From Clostridium ljungdahlii (GTDB lineage Bacteria; Bacillota; Clostridia; Clostridiales; Clostridiaceae), in contig NZ_LITT01000065.1 in assembly GCF_001636845.1 (NCBI RefSeq), forward strand, positions 62,001 to 126,000: a stretch of 64,000 nt of DNA. Reading direction: 5' to 3'. Under the pieces are notes generated by a model, which ran no database searches, was not told where the DNA came from, and saw nothing but the letters and a program-made list of their open reading frames with translations. Below, in pieces: positions 47,445-57,624 of this stretch (position 1 is its first letter; each line of letters begins with the position of its first letter). The position numbers and the translations under genes are program-made.

Positions 47445-47524
47445 AATTTAATTAGCTATTTAACATTTTTTTTAGCAAGATTGTATAACATAAACGTATA
47501 ACCTGTAAATGGAGGAGGATTTAA

Positions 47525-47989
47525 ATGACAAAAAATACTTTTATGGAAAGAATGTCAGCATTAATACAGCCTATAGTTCATAATTTAAATTATGAATTAT
47601 ACTATTTAGAATTTAAAAAAGAAGGTAACAATAATTATTTAAGAATATACATAGATAAAAAAGAAGGAAACATATCGTTAGAAGATTGTGAAAATGTAAG
47701 TAGAGCAGTTAGTGATATGTTGGATAAAGAAGATCCTATAAAAGATCCTTATTACCTAGAAGTTTCATCACCAGGTGTAGAGAGAAAGCTATATACGGAA
47801 GAACACTTAAAAAGATACATTGGATATAGCGTAGAGGTTAATATATCAGGACTTTTAAAAGGAAAGAAAAAATATGAGGGGGAACTTCTGGATTTTAATG
47901 CAGATGAATTGAAGATAAAATGTGAAGAAGAAGATATCGCTATTCCAAGGGACAAAATTTTAAACGTAAATTTAAAAGGTGATTTTTAG
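47525..47989 (+). CDS. rimP: Ribosome maturation factor RimP
   Basis: This 154-residue protein binds S12 regions during 30S assembly. The N-terminal domain holds [29 protein letters not shown], and [16 protein letters not shown] is the family signature. The site is GGAGGA. It starts the nusA-infB operon. Confidence 0.97.
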   Translation: MTKNTFMERMSALIQPIVHNLNYELYYLEFKKEGNNNYLRIYIDKKEGNISLEDCENVSRAVSDMLDKEDPIKDPYYLEVSSPGVERKLYTEEHLKRYIGYSVEVNISGLLKGKKKYEGELLDFNADELKIKCEEEDIAIPRDKILNVNLKGDF

Positions 47990-48006
47990 GGGAGGTATAT
48001 TTTAAA

Positions 48007-49071
48007 ATGAATCAGGAGTTTATAGAGGCCTTAAAAGAAATAGTTAAGGAAAAGGGAATAAGTGAGGATTTACTATTTACTACCATAGAGGATGCACTAG
48101 TGGCTGCGTATAAAAAGAATTATATGGGGCATGGAGTAGGTAGCCAAAATGTTAAGGTTACTATGAATAGAGAAAATGGAGAAATTCATGTGTATTCACA
48201 AAAAAATGTAGTAGAGGAAGTTTGTGATAAATTCGGTGAGATAAGTGTAGAAGATGCTAAAGGCATGGATTCAAGCTATGAGGTAGGTGATATAGCAAAT
48301 ATAGAAGTTACACCTAGAAAATTTGGAAGGGTAGCTGCACAGGCTGCAAAACAAGTAGTTATACAGAGGATAAAGGAAGAAGAAAGAAGAATTATATACA
48401 GTGATTTTGCGGAAAAGGAAGACGATATAATAACAGGTACAGTCATAAGAAAAGATAAAAACAATGTACTTATAGACTTAGGAAAGACAGAAGCAGTACT
48501 TGGACCAAATGAGCAGATACCGGGAGAAAAGTATAACTTCAATGACAAACTGAAATTATATATTATTGAAGTAAAGAATACTACAAAGGGAGCCCAAATT
48601 GTAATATCAAGAACTCATCCTGGACTTATAAAGAGATTGTTTGAACTAGAAGTACCTGAAATATTTGATGGAACGGTTGATATAAAGTCCATAGCAAGGG
48701 AAGCTGGCTCTAGAACAAAAATTGCAGTACACTCTAATGATGAAAATGTAGATCCTATGGGAGCTTGTGTAGGACCTAAAGGAGTAAGGGTTCAAAATAT
48801 AGTAAACGAGCTAAAAAATGAAAAGATAGATATAATAAAGTGGAGCAAACTTCCAGAAGAGTATATAGCTAATTCCCTAAGCCCTGCTAAGGTATTGGAT
48901 GTGGATCTAAATGAAGACATTAAATTTGCACAAATTGTAGTAGATGACAATCAGCTATCTCTGGCTATAGGTAAAGAAGGTCAAAATGTAAGACTGGCAG
49001 CAAAGCTTACAGGATGGAAAATAGACATAAAGAGCAAATCACAGGCTGAGACGCAAGATGAAGAAAATTAA
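48007..49071 (+). CDS. nusA: Transcription termination/antitermination factor NusA
   Basis: This 354-residue protein has an N-terminal RNA polymerase-binding domain, an S1 domain (about residues 135-200, IITGTVIRKDKNNVLIDLGKTEAVLG) and two KH domains (MGACVGPKGVRVQNIVNEL and LAIGKEGQNVRLAAKLTGW). It lacks the C-terminal acidic repeats of E. coli NusA, as in other Firmicutes. Confidence 0.98.
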   Translation: MNQEFIEALKEIVKEKGISEDLLFTTIEDALVAAYKKNYMGHGVGSQNVKVTMNRENGEIHVYSQKNVVEEVCDKFGEISVEDAKGMDSSYEVGDIANIEVTPRKFGRVAAQAAKQVVIQRIKEEERRIIYSDFAEKEDDIITGTVIRKDKNNVLIDLGKTEAVLGPNEQIPGEKYNFNDKLKLYIIEVKNTTKGAQIVISRTHPGLIKRLFELEVPEIFDGTVDIKSIAREAGSRTKIAVHSNDENVDPMGACVGPKGVRVQNIVNELKNEKIDIIKWSKLPEEYIANSLSPAKVLDVDLNEDIKFAQIVVDDNQLSLAIGKEGQNVRLAAKLTGWKIDIKSKSQAETQDEEN

Positions 49072-49088
49072 TTAAGGTGGTGTTTAGA

Positions 49089-49358
49089 ATGAAGCAAAAA
49101 AAAGTACCACAGAGAATGTGTACAGGATGCATGGAAATGAAACCCAAAAAGGAACTCATACGAATAGTAAAAAGCAAAGAGGGAGAAGTTTCTGTAGACC
49201 CTACAGGAAAGAAAAATGGTAGGGGAGCCTATGTATGCAGAGATGTGGAATGTTTGGAGAAAGCTTTTAAGAACAAAAGGCTCCAGAAAAATCTTGAAAT
49301 TCAGATAGACGAAACCTTATACCAAAGTCTAAAGGAACAGATAGAAAATGGTAGATAA
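49089..49358 (+). CDS. ylxR: YlxR/RnpM family RNA-binding protein
   Basis: This 89-residue protein opens with KVPQRMCTGCMEMKPKKELIRIV and has GRGAYVCRDVEC. In B. subtilis the homologue RnpM binds and modulates RNase P RNA. The site AAGGTGGTG serves the ATG at 49089. It overlaps the next gene by 11 bp, a sign of coupled translation. Confidence 0.94.
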   Translation: MKQKKVPQRMCTGCMEMKPKKELIRIVKSKEGEVSVDPTGKKNGRGAYVCRDVECLEKAFKNKRLQKNLEIQIDETLYQSLKEQIENGR

Positions 49359-49665
49359 ATTTCTTCAGTTTATGGGATTAATAAAGCGTGCAGGAAAACT
49401 TTTAGAGGGATATAATAAATGTGAAGAAGCAATCAGGAGGAATAGAGTGCATTTTGTGATAATGTCTCAAGATGTTTCTAAAAATACATGGGAAAAATTT
49501 TTAAACTACAATGATAAATATAAAGTACCAGTTGTAAAGACAATATATACTGGAGAAGAAATTGGAAATGCAATTGGATCAAGTGAAATAAAAGTTGTAG
49601 GGGTTACAGATAAAAACATGGGTAAGGCACTAATGAATTTATTGAAGAAAAATGAGAAACTTTAG
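49348..49665 (+). CDS. ylxQ: L7Ae-family ribosomal-like protein (YlxQ)
   Basis: This 105-residue protein belongs to the L7Ae/L30e/S12e group that binds RNA kink-turns. [21 protein letters not shown] and a VPVV segment fit the fold. It sits between ylxR and infB in the same order as in Bacillus. The exact RNA partner is unknown. Confidence 0.93.
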   Translation: MVDKFLQFMGLIKRAGKLLEGYNKCEEAIRRNRVHFVIMSQDVSKNTWEKFLNYNDKYKVPVVKTIYTGEEIGNAIGSSEIKVVGVTDKNMGKALMNLLKKNEKL

Positions 49666-49682
49666 TTTCGGGGGTGTATAAT

Positions 49683-51785
49683 TTGTCAAAAATAAGAATA
49701 TATGAATTAGCCAAAGAGTTAAATATATCCAGTAAAACATTAATATCCATACTTCTAGATGAGTTTGGAGTAAAAGTGAAAAACCATATGAGCGTAATAG
49801 AAGAGGAAGATGCAGAACTAATTAAAGAGTTTATTGAAGAAAATGAAAGTAGCGAAGACGGAGAAGAGGGCATAGAGGATAAATACAAAAATTTAGTTCA
49901 GGAGAATTCTCCAAAAGTTAAAAAGAAAACCATAGGTGTTAAAAATAATACTAAAAGTAAAAACACTCAAGGAAAGAAAGAGTCAAAGGACGGAGAGTTA
50001 CAAGAAAATGAAAGAACTGAAATAGAAATGGAAGATACTATAACTGTAAAAGAGTTTTCTGAAAAAATAGGTAAGCCATCTACAGAAGTTATTAAGCAAC
50101 TTATATTTATGGGAGTAATGGCGGCTATAAATCAAGAAATAGACTTTAATACAGCTGAAAAACTAGGAGAAAAGTTTGATGTAACTGTACTTCGAAAAGA
50201 AGAAGACATTAATAAGGAAGCGGTAGAACAAGAAGTAGAACAGGAAGATGCTGAGGATGATGATCCTAATTCAGAAAAAAGACCACCAGTTATAACTGTT
50301 ATGGGACACGTTGACCATGGTAAGACTTCTCTTTTAGATGCTATAAGGAAATCAAAGGTAACTGAGACGGAAGCTGGAGGTATAACTCAGCACATAGGTG
50401 CTTATACTGTTAATATAAATGGAGAAAAGATAACCTTCTTAGATACCCCAGGACACGAAGCTTTCACTGCCATGAGAGCAAGAGGAGCTCAAATTACAGA
50501 TATAGTTATTTTAGTTGTAGCTGCAGATGATGGAATAATGCCGCAAACTGCAGAAGCAATAAATCACTGTAAAGCTGCAGATGTACCTATAGTAGTAGCT
50601 ATAAATAAAATAGATAGACCAGGAGCCAATGTAGATAAGGTTAAACAGGAACTGTCAGATTATGGACTAATACCAGAGGACTGGGGTGGAGATACTATAT
50701 GTGTACCAGTATCTGCTCATACTAAAGAAGGTATTGATAGTTTACTTGAAATGGTACTTTTAACTGCTGAAATGCAGGAAATTAAAGCAAATCCTCACAG
50801 AAATGCAAAGGGAACAGTAATAGAAGCAAAATTGGATAAAGGAAGAGGAGCAGTTGCTACGCTTCTTGTTCAAAATGGAACTCTTCATGTTGGGGATTCT
50901 ATAATAGTTGGAAGTACTTATGGTAGAATTAGAGCTATGTTTGATGATAAGGGAAAGAAAATTAAAGTTGCAGGACCTTCAATACCAGTAGAGATACTTG
51001 GATTATCAGAAGTGCCTGCAGCAGGAGACAGATTTCATCAAGTTAAAGATGAAAAGACTGCAAGGGATATAGCAGCAAAGAGAAAACAAAAGGTAAGAGA
51101 GGAATATCTGCAGTCCGCTCATAAAGTTTCTCTGGAAGATCTTTACAATCAAATAAAAGAGGGAAAAGTAAAGGAACTTAATATAATAGTTAAGGCAGAC
51201 GTACAGGGATCTATAGAAGCATTAAAACAATCCCTTCAAAAATTATCAAATGAAGAAGTTAAGGTAAGGGTACTTCATGGAGCAGTTGGTGCTATAACGG
51301 AAACAGACGTCACATTAGCATCTGCATCAAATGCTATAATAATAGGATTTAATGTTAGACCTGATAGCAATGCTCAGGCAGCGGCAGAAAAAGAATCAGT
51401 TGATATAAAAACTTATAGAGTTATATATAATGCAATAGAAGATATAAAGGCTGCTATGGTTGGTATGCTTGAACCTGATTATAAAGAAGTTGTGCTTGGA
51501 AAAGCTGAAATCAGGCAGACTTATAAAATATCCAATGTAGGAACTATTGCAGGATGTTATGTACAGGAAGGAAAGATAGTTAGAAACTCCCAGGTAAGAA
51601 TAATAAGAGATGGTATAGTTATATTTGAGTCTGAGCTTGCTTCCCTAAAGAGATTTAAAGATGATGTAAAGGAAGTAGCAGAAGGATATGAATGCGGACT
51701 TTCCATTGATAAATTCAATGATATAAAAGATGGAGATATAGTTGAAGCTTATACCATGGAGGAAATTAAGAAAAAAGAGTTATAA
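49683..51785 (+). CDS. infB: Translation initiation factor IF-2
   Basis: This GTPase of about 700 residues places initiator tRNA on the 30S subunit. A short N-terminal IF2_N domain ([20 protein letters not shown]) and an acidic/basic linker precede the G domain with GHVDHGKTS (from residue 208), DTPGHEAF and NKID. Domains II to IV follow. The TTG at 49683, behind CGGGGGTG, gives the conserved N-terminus; the GTG at 49674 lies in the ribosome site. Confidence 0.97.
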   Translation: MSKIRIYELAKELNISSKTLISILLDEFGVKVKNHMSVIEEEDAELIKEFIEENESSEDGEEGIEDKYKNLVQENSPKVKKKTIGVKNNTKSKNTQGKKESKDGELQENERTEIEMEDTITVKEFSEKIGKPSTEVIKQLIFMGVMAAINQEIDFNTAEKLGEKFDVTVLRKEEDINKEAVEQEVEQEDAEDDDPNSEKRPPVITVMGHVDHGKTSLLDAIRKSKVTETEAGGITQHIGAYTVNINGEKITFLDTPGHEAFTAMRARGAQITDIVILVVAADDGIMPQTAEAINHCKAADVPIVVAINKIDRPGANVDKVKQELSDYGLIPEDWGGDTICVPVSAHTKEGIDSLLEMVLLTAEMQEIKANPHRNAKGTVIEAKLDKGRGAVATLLVQNGTLHVGDSIIVGSTYGRIRAMFDDKGKKIKVAGPSIPVEILGLSEVPAAGDRFHQVKDEKTARDIAAKRKQKVREEYLQSAHKVSLEDLYNQIKEGKVKELNIIVKADVQGSIEALKQSLQKLSNEEVKVRVLHGAVGAITETDVTLASASNAIIIGFNVRPDSNAQAAAEKESVDIKTYRVIYNAIEDIKAAMVGMLEPDYKEVVLGKAEIRQTYKISNVGTIAGCYVQEGKIVRNSQVRIIRDGIVIFESELASLKRFKDDVKEVAEGYECGLSIDKFNDIKDGDIVEAYTMEEIKKKEL

Positions 51786-51803
51786 ATAGTGAGGTGGTAG
51801 TTG

Positions 51804-52169
51804 ATGACTAACTACAGAAGTGGAAGAATAAACGAAGAAATGAAAAAGGAAATAAGCAATATAATTAGAAATGATATCAAGGATCCTAGAGTTACTGCTA
51901 TGGTAAGTGTTACTAAAGTTGATGTTACAAAAGATCAAAAATATGCAAAAGTATATGTGAGCGTTTATGGTGAAGGCAAATCACAGGAAGATACTTTTGA
52001 GGCACTTAAAAATTCGGCAGGTTTTATAAGGAGAGAAGTTGGGCATAGAGTAAAGCTTAGAAATACTCCAGAAATAATTATAGAACAGGATAATACTATA
52101 GAATACGGCATGCATATAGATAAAATTCTCCAAGAGATAAAGGAGAATGAGAAAAATGATAATGAATGA
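51804..52169 (+). CDS. rbfA: Ribosome-binding factor A
   Basis: This 121-residue single KH-like protein helps 16S 5'-end maturation. YRSGRINEEMKKEISNIIRNDIKDPRV is the RbfA opening, and VKLRNTPEIIIEQDNTIEYGMHIDKIL the end. The ATG at 51804 has GAGGTGG in register. It overlaps the next gene. Confidence 0.97.
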   Translation: MTNYRSGRINEEMKKEISNIIRNDIKDPRVTAMVSVTKVDVTKDQKYAKVYVSVYGEGKSQEDTFEALKNSAGFIRREVGHRVKLRNTPEIIIEQDNTIEYGMHIDKILQEIKENEKNDNE

Positions 52170-53118
52170 TATTATAAGTGAGATAAGAAGAAGTAATAAA
52201 ATTGCAATTACTTTTCATTCTTCTCCAGATGGTGATTCTATAGGAAGTTCTTTAGCACTATTTCAAGGTATGAGAAAATTGGGAAAGGAAGTTGAAATAC
52301 TCTCAAAGGAAAAAATTCCGGAGAGTTTCAGCTTTTTACCCTGTAGTGAAAATATAAATGGCAAAAAGTTTGAAGTGGACCCTGAAGTGGAGTGTGTTAT
52401 AGTGCTTGATTGCGGAGATGTAAAAAGAATAAATGCAGATTTGAAGTTTGAGCAGGGAAACTATACTGTAATAAATATAGACCATCATCTAACAAATGAG
52501 TTATATGGAAATTTAAATTACGTGGATACTAATGCAGCTGCAGTATCTGAAATAGTATACCAGTTACTAAAACTTATGGATGTTGAACTGGATAAAAATA
52601 TAGCTCAGTGTCTTTATACTTCAATAATAACGGACAGCGGGTCCTTTAGATATCCCTCAACTACTTGTGTAACCCACACTATAGCAGGAGATCTGATAAA
52701 TACAGGCATGGACTTTAGTGAAATTCACAGGATAATTTTCGAAAACAAGAAGTTTAATAGAATAAAACTTTATGGAAAAGCAATTGAGAGTATGGAGCTT
52801 ATAAAAGACAGTATCTGTGTAATAAGTATCACTAAAGCTATGCTATCTGAGGTTGGTATAGAGGGAGATATAGACACTTCAGATATTGTAAATATAGGCA
52901 TGAAGGTCAATACTGTAGAAGTTGGAATTTTGTTAAAGGAAGTAGAAGGTAAGATAAAAGTAAGTTTGAGGTCTAAATCAAAGGTAGATGTAAGAAAGAT
53001 AGCAGAAAAATTCAATGGCGGGGGACATGTAAGAGCAAGTGGTCTTGCAGTTAGTGATAAATCTATAGATGAAGTAAAAGATATGATATTAAAAGAGGTT
53101 GAGAAAGAACTGATATGA
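52156..53118 (+). CDS. nrnA: DHH/DHHA1 family phosphoesterase (NrnA-type)
   Basis: This 320-residue protein has the DHH motifs: HSSPDGDSIGSS, VLDCGD, INIDHHLTNELYG, and the DHHA1 signature FNGGGHVRASG near the end. NrnA degrades nano-RNAs and dephosphorylates pAp; some relatives cleave cyclic dinucleotides. ATG codons at 52147, 52156 and 52162 compete. 52156 has the best distance from AAAGGAG, and overlaps rbfA by 14 bp. Confidence 0.9.
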   Translation: MIMNDIISEIRRSNKIAITFHSSPDGDSIGSSLALFQGMRKLGKEVEILSKEKIPESFSFLPCSENINGKKFEVDPEVECVIVLDCGDVKRINADLKFEQGNYTVINIDHHLTNELYGNLNYVDTNAAAVSEIVYQLLKLMDVELDKNIAQCLYTSIITDSGSFRYPSTTCVTHTIAGDLINTGMDFSEIHRIIFENKKFNRIKLYGKAIESMELIKDSICVISITKAMLSEVGIEGDIDTSDIVNIGMKVNTVEVGILLKEVEGKIKVSLRSKSKVDVRKIAEKFNGGGHVRASGLAVSDKSIDEVKDMILKEVEKELI

Positions 53119-53996
53119 TTGATGGAATTTTAAACATAAATAAACCTGTTGGAATGACTTCCTTTGATGTAGTTAAAAAAATTAGATCAATATCAGATAA
53201 TAAAAAAGTTGGCCACACAGGTACTCTTGACCCTATTGCATCAGGAGTACTTCCCATTTGTATAGGTGGTGCCACAAAATTTGCAGATTATATAATGAAA
53301 AGCCATAAAATTTATCTAGCTGAGTTGAAGCTTGGAGTTAATACGGATACCTATGATAGGGAAGGAACTATAGTAGATACTTTAGAGGTTAAGCTTGATG
53401 AAAAAAGTGTAAGAGATACAATTTTAAGTTTTCAGGGAGAAATGGAACAACTTCCACCTATGTATTCAGCAATCAAGATTAATGGAAAAAAGCTCTATGA
53501 TTTAGCAAGACAAGGTATAGAAATAGAGAGAAATAAAAGAAAAATCAACATATATTCTATAGAAATTATTAATATGGAATTACCTTATGTAGTGTTCCAA
53601 GTTAAGTGTTCTAAAGGAACTTATATAAGAAGTTTGTGCCATGATATTGGTGAAAAATTAAATTGCGGTGGCATAATGTGGAACCTAAAGAGAATGGCTA
53701 CGGGAAATTTTAATATTTCAAATTCTATTTTACTAGAAGATCTGCAGAAAGATAGCATATCAAAATACATTATTCCAGTAGATAAAGCACTAGAAGAATA
53801 TCCTATGGTTATAGTTGAAGATAGATATTTAAAACATGTTTTAAATGGTATCACCATAAAAGACAAAGAGTTTCTAGATAAAATTCAAGAAGGTAAAATC
53901 TATAGGGTATATATACATGAAAGCAAATTTATAGGTATTGGAAGTAGGGGAACTTTTGGATTTAAGATGGTAAAATTATTCGTTAGAGGTAATTGA
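53115..53996 (+). CDS. truB: tRNA pseudouridine(55) synthase TruB
   Basis: This 293-residue enzyme makes pseudouridine 55 in the T arm. INKPVGMTSFDVV and the catalytic Asp in GHTGTLDPIASGVLP are present, with CSKGTYIRSLCHDIG further on. It overlaps the previous stop by 4 bp (ATGA) and the following ribF start region is adjacent. Confidence 0.97.
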   Translation: MIDGILNINKPVGMTSFDVVKKIRSISDNKKVGHTGTLDPIASGVLPICIGGATKFADYIMKSHKIYLAELKLGVNTDTYDREGTIVDTLEVKLDEKSVRDTILSFQGEMEQLPPMYSAIKINGKKLYDLARQGIEIERNKRKINIYSIEIINMELPYVVFQVKCSKGTYIRSLCHDIGEKLNCGGIMWNLKRMATGNFNISNSILLEDLQKDSISKYIIPVDKALEEYPMVIVEDRYLKHVLNGITIKDKEFLDKIQEGKIYRVYIHESKFIGIGSRGTFGFKMVKLFVRGN

Positions 53997-53998
53997 TT

Positions 53999-54937
53999 AT
54001 GATAATAATGGAAGATAATTTTAAAAAACATTTTACAAAAAGTACATATATTGCTTTAGGAAGTTTTGACGGACTTCATTTAGGACATATAAACCTTATA
54101 AATAAAACTGTTAAACTTGCAAGAAATAACAAGGCAAACAGTATGGTGTTTACCTTTAAAAATCATCCACTTTCTACAATAAACCCTGAGATATCTCCTA
54201 AAATTTTAATGAATAATGAATCCAAAATAAGTGTATTGAAAGATGCTGGTTTAGACATAATAAATATGGCTAACTTTAATGAAGAATTTATGAAAATATG
54301 TCCTGAGGATTTTGTTATTCATCTTTTAAACAATTATAGAGCTAAAGGACTCATAGTTGGTTTTAACTATAGATTTGGGTATAAGAACTTGGGAGATGTA
54401 AGCTTACTCAAGAAAATGAGCAAGGTACATAAATTTTCTTTAAATGTTATAGATTCAGTAAAATATAAAGGTCAGGTAGTTAGTAGTTCAATAATAAGAA
54501 CTATTATATCCGATGAAGGGGATATAAAAAAGGCGAATAAACTTTTGACAAGACCTTTTATGCTGCAGGGCGAGGTAATACACGGTAAACAACTAGGAAG
54601 AAAATTAGGATTTCCAACTGTAAACCTTGACTATGACAAGAGATTTGTTATACCTAAAGGTGGTGTATATTACACTATAGTTGAATGTAATAATGATTTG
54701 TTTAAAGGTATAACAAATGTAGGTTATAATCCGACTACCTGTGACAACAAGTTGAGCATTGAAACACATATACTTAATTTTAATGAAAACATGTATGATA
54801 AGAATATAAAGATATATTTCATTGAGAGAATTAGGGATGAATCAAAATTTGGCAGTTTAACAGAACTGGCAGATCAATTAAAAAAAGATAAGGTGTATGC
54901 AAGTAAGAAAAGAATAGAAATTAATTTTAAAAATTAA
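53999..54937 (+). CDS. ribF: Bifunctional riboflavin kinase/FAD synthetase RibF
   Basis: This 312-residue enzyme makes FMN and FAD. The N-terminal adenylyltransferase half has LGSFDGLHLGHINLI. The C-terminal kinase half begins with GEVIHGKQLGRKLGFPTVNL. Several ATG codons compete; 53999 lies 9 nt behind AGAGG and was chosen, while 54008 is possible. Confidence 0.95.
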   Translation: MIIMEDNFKKHFTKSTYIALGSFDGLHLGHINLINKTVKLARNNKANSMVFTFKNHPLSTINPEISPKILMNNESKISVLKDAGLDIINMANFNEEFMKICPEDFVIHLLNNYRAKGLIVGFNYRFGYKNLGDVSLLKKMSKVHKFSLNVIDSVKYKGQVVSSSIIRTIISDEGDIKKANKLLTRPFMLQGEVIHGKQLGRKLGFPTVNLDYDKRFVIPKGGVYYTIVECNNDLFKGITNVGYNPTTCDNKLSIETHILNFNENMYDKNIKIYFIERIRDESKFGSLTELADQLKKDKVYASKKRIEINFKN

Positions 54938-54966
54938 TTTACAATAACGACTTTATTTGCTATAAT
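54938..54966 (+). promoter_or_regulatory. Strong promoter for rpsO
   Basis: TTTACA (54938-54943), 17-bp spacer and a perfect TATAAT (54961-54966). Confidence 0.85.
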
Positions 54967-54971
54967 TACAA

Positions 54972-55033
54972 TCGTGATCCGTATGCTAAGAATTCCGAAT
55001 TGCCGACGACATTCTTGGAATATAGGGGATTAA
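54972..55033 (+). ncRNA. Structured rpsO (S15) leader
   Basis: The leader contains AAGAATTCCGAAT and ATTCTTGGAAT segments, where AGAAT (about 54989-54993) and ATTCT (55011-55015) pair around CCGAATTGCCGACGAC. GATCC upstream and GGGGATT downstream can close the fold. Position and layout suit S15 autoregulation. The class assignment is inferred. Confidence 0.5.
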
Positions 55034-55052
55034 CAATTGGAGGTGTAACAAA

Positions 55053-55316
55053 ATGGAAAAGGCATTTAAAGAAGAAATAATGAAGAAATATGCAAGACAT
55101 GAAGGAGACACAGGCTCACCAGAAGTTCAGATAGCATTACTTACTGAGAGAATTAATCATTTAAATGATCATTTAAAGATCCATAAGAAAGATCATCACT
55201 CAAGAAGAGGTCTTTTAATGATGGTTGGTAAGAGAAGAGGTCTTCTTAACTATTTAATTAAGCAAGATATTGAAAGATACCGTGCTATTATTAAAGCGTT
55301 GAATTTAAGGAAATAA
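55053..55316 (+). CDS. rpsO: 30S ribosomal protein S15
   Basis: This 87-residue helical protein has the S15 signature [27 protein letters not shown] and [20 protein letters not shown]. The site is TTGGAGGTG. It has its own promoter, leader and terminator before pnp. Confidence 0.98.
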   Translation: MEKAFKEEIMKKYARHEGDTGSPEVQIALLTERINHLNDHLKIHKKDHHSRRGLLMMVGKRRGLLNYLIKQDIERYRAIIKALNLRK

Positions 55317-55321
55317 TCTTT

Positions 55322-55349
55322 AGAGCGGCTGTAACCGCTCTATTATTTT
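55322..55349 (+). terminator. Terminator between rpsO and pnp
   Basis: AGAGCGG and CCGCTCT form a stem with a CTGTAA loop, followed by ATTATTTT. Some read-through into pnp is likely. Confidence 0.78.
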
Positions 55350-55388
55350 AACAAAATTGTAACCTATTGAGAGGAGGTATGTTTTTTT

Positions 55389-57518
55389 ATGAGTGAAATT
55401 ATTCAAACTACTATTGCTGGAAGAACTTTGAAAGTTGATTATGGTAAAATAGGCAGACTTTCTAATTGTGCTTTTTTTATAAGCTATGGTGATACGGTAG
55501 TTTTAATCAATGCTAATGCTTCAGATAAACCTAGAGAAGGAGTGGACTTTTTTCCTTTAAGTATAGAGTATGAGGAAAGGTTGTATTCTGTTGGAAAAAT
55601 ACCTGGAGGTTTTATAAAGAGGGAAGGAAAGCCTTCTGAAAAGGCTATATTACACGCGCGGGCAATAGATAGACCTCTTAGACCACTGTTTCCAAAAGGA
55701 TATAGAAATGATGTTCAAGTCGTTTGTACGGTGGTATCTGTAGATCAAGATAATGCACCAGATATATTAGCTATAAATGGCGCATCACTGGCTCTTTGTA
55801 TGTCAAGTATTCCTTTTACTACTCCAGTAGGAGCAGTATCTGTAGGACTTGTAGATGATAAGTTTGTAATAAATCCTAACTTAGAGGAAAGAAGTAAAAG
55901 CAGTTTAAATCTCACAGTATGTGCTACGGATGAAAGAGTTATGATGGTAGAGGCTGGTGGAGATGAAATACCAGAAGATACCATGTATGATGCTATAATG
56001 TTTGGATTTGAAGAATGTAAGAAGATAGTTGCATTTCAAAAAGAGACTATGAATAAATATGGAAAACAAAAGGAAGAACCAGAACTCTATAAAGTAGAGG
56101 AATCCATAGAAGAAGAAGTTAGAAAATTTGCATTTCAAAAAATAAAGGATGCCATGTACGTAATGGATAGAGACGAAAGAAATGCAGCTTTAGAAGATGT
56201 GGATAAAGAATTAAATGAGCAATTTTCAGAGAAATATCCAGATAATGGACCAGATATAGCTGATGTAGTATATAAGATTAAGAAAGAAATAGTAAGAAAT
56301 ATGATGTTAAACGAACACAGGAGAGTTGATGGAAGGGCTTTTGATGAAATAAGGCCAATAAGTTGTGAAGTTGGTATTCTTCCAAGAACTCATGGAACTG
56401 GATTGTTTACAAGAGGATTGACGCAGGTAATGACTGTTGCTACCCTTGGTTCTTTAGGTGATGTACAAATACTTGATGGAGTAGGTTCTGAAGAATCAAA
56501 GAGATATATACATCATTATAATTTTCCATCGTACAGTACAGGTGAGACTAGACCTTTAAGAGGACCTGGAAGAAGAGAAATAGGACACGGTGCGTTAGCT
56601 GAGAAAGCTTTAGAACCACTTATACCAAGTGAGGATCAATTCCCATATACTATAAGACTTGTATCAGAGGTATTGAGTTCCAATGGATCTACTTCCCAAG
56701 CAAGTATATGCGGAAGTACACTAGCACTTTTAGATGCAGGAGTTCCTATAAAGAGACCAGCAGCTGGAATAGCCATGGGACTTATAACTAGTGAAGATTT
56801 GTCTAAGGAAGAAATAGTTACTGACATACAAGGAATTGAGGATTTCTTTGGAGACATGGATTTTAAAGTTGGCGGAACAGAAAAAGGTATTACTGCCATT
56901 CAATTTGATACAAAGATTCATGGATTATCTGAAAGCTGTATAAAAGAAACTCTTAACAGAGCAAGGACAGCTAGGTTGTTTATATTGGATAAAATTCACA
57001 AGTGTATTCCGGAAGCTAGAGAAGAATTATCAGAGTATGCCCCAAAAACATACACAATGTCTATATCTCCAGATAAAATAAGAGATGTAATAGGAGCTGG
57101 TGGAAAAGTTATCAATAAGATAATAGCAGAAACTGGTGTAAAGATAGACATAAAGGAAGACGGAAAAATATTTGTAATGTCAGAGGACAGTAGTAGTGCT
57201 AAGAAAGCATTGAAAATTATAGAGGACCTTACTAAAGAAGTAAAAGCAGGAGAAATATATTTAGGAAAAGTTACTAAAACAACTAACTTTGGTGCATTTG
57301 TAGAAATACTTCCAGGAAAAGAAGGATTAGTGCACATATCGAAGCTAGATTTTACAAGAGTTAATAAGGTAGAAGATGTAGTTTCAGTAGGAGATAAGAT
57401 ATTGGTAAAGGTAACTGATATAGATAATCAGGGTAGAATAAATCTCTCCAGAAAAGATGCAATAAAGGATTCTGAAGAAAATAATTCTGAAGAAAATAAC
57501 TTAAAGCAAAAGAAGTAA
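55389..57518 (+). CDS. pnp: Polyribonucleotide nucleotidyltransferase
   Basis: This 709-residue 3'-5' phosphorolytic exonuclease degrades RNA. It has two RNase PH domains (the first with [24 protein letters not shown], the second with [15 protein letters not shown]), a KH domain ([17 protein letters not shown], about 560-574) and an S1 domain ([20 protein letters not shown]). The end is a low-complexity [10 protein letters not shown] tail. rpsO-pnp is the standard order. Confidence 0.98.
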   Translation: MSEIIQTTIAGRTLKVDYGKIGRLSNCAFFISYGDTVVLINANASDKPREGVDFFPLSIEYEERLYSVGKIPGGFIKREGKPSEKAILHARAIDRPLRPLFPKGYRNDVQVVCTVVSVDQDNAPDILAINGASLALCMSSIPFTTPVGAVSVGLVDDKFVINPNLEERSKSSLNLTVCATDERVMMVEAGGDEIPEDTMYDAIMFGFEECKKIVAFQKETMNKYGKQKEEPELYKVEESIEEEVRKFAFQKIKDAMYVMDRDERNAALEDVDKELNEQFSEKYPDNGPDIADVVYKIKKEIVRNMMLNEHRRVDGRAFDEIRPISCEVGILPRTHGTGLFTRGLTQVMTVATLGSLGDVQILDGVGSEESKRYIHHYNFPSYSTGETRPLRGPGRREIGHGALAEKALEPLIPSEDQFPYTIRLVSEVLSSNGSTSQASICGSTLALLDAGVPIKRPAAGIAMGLITSEDLSKEEIVTDIQGIEDFFGDMDFKVGGTEKGITAIQFDTKIHGLSESCIKETLNRARTARLFILDKIHKCIPEAREELSEYAPKTYTMSISPDKIRDVIGAGGKVINKIIAETGVKIDIKEDGKIFVMSEDSSSAKKALKIIEDLTKEVKAGEIYLGKVTKTTNFGAFVEILPGKEGLVHISKLDFTRVNKVEDVVSVGDKILVKVTDIDNQGRINLSRKDAIKDSEENNSEENNLKQKK

Positions 57519-57524
57519 TAAATA

Positions 57525-57550
57525 GAAGGGCTTATATGCCTTTTTATTTT
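57525..57550 (+). terminator. Terminator after pnp
   Basis: AAGGGC and GCCTTTT form a short stem with loop TTATAT, followed by TTATTTTTT. Confidence 0.7.
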
Positions 57551-57624
57551 TTAAAGATGAAAGGGGTGAAAACTCTTGCAGTATAGTGTGTAGGGTTAAT
57601 ATCACTATAGGGCAGTAAAAGCCA

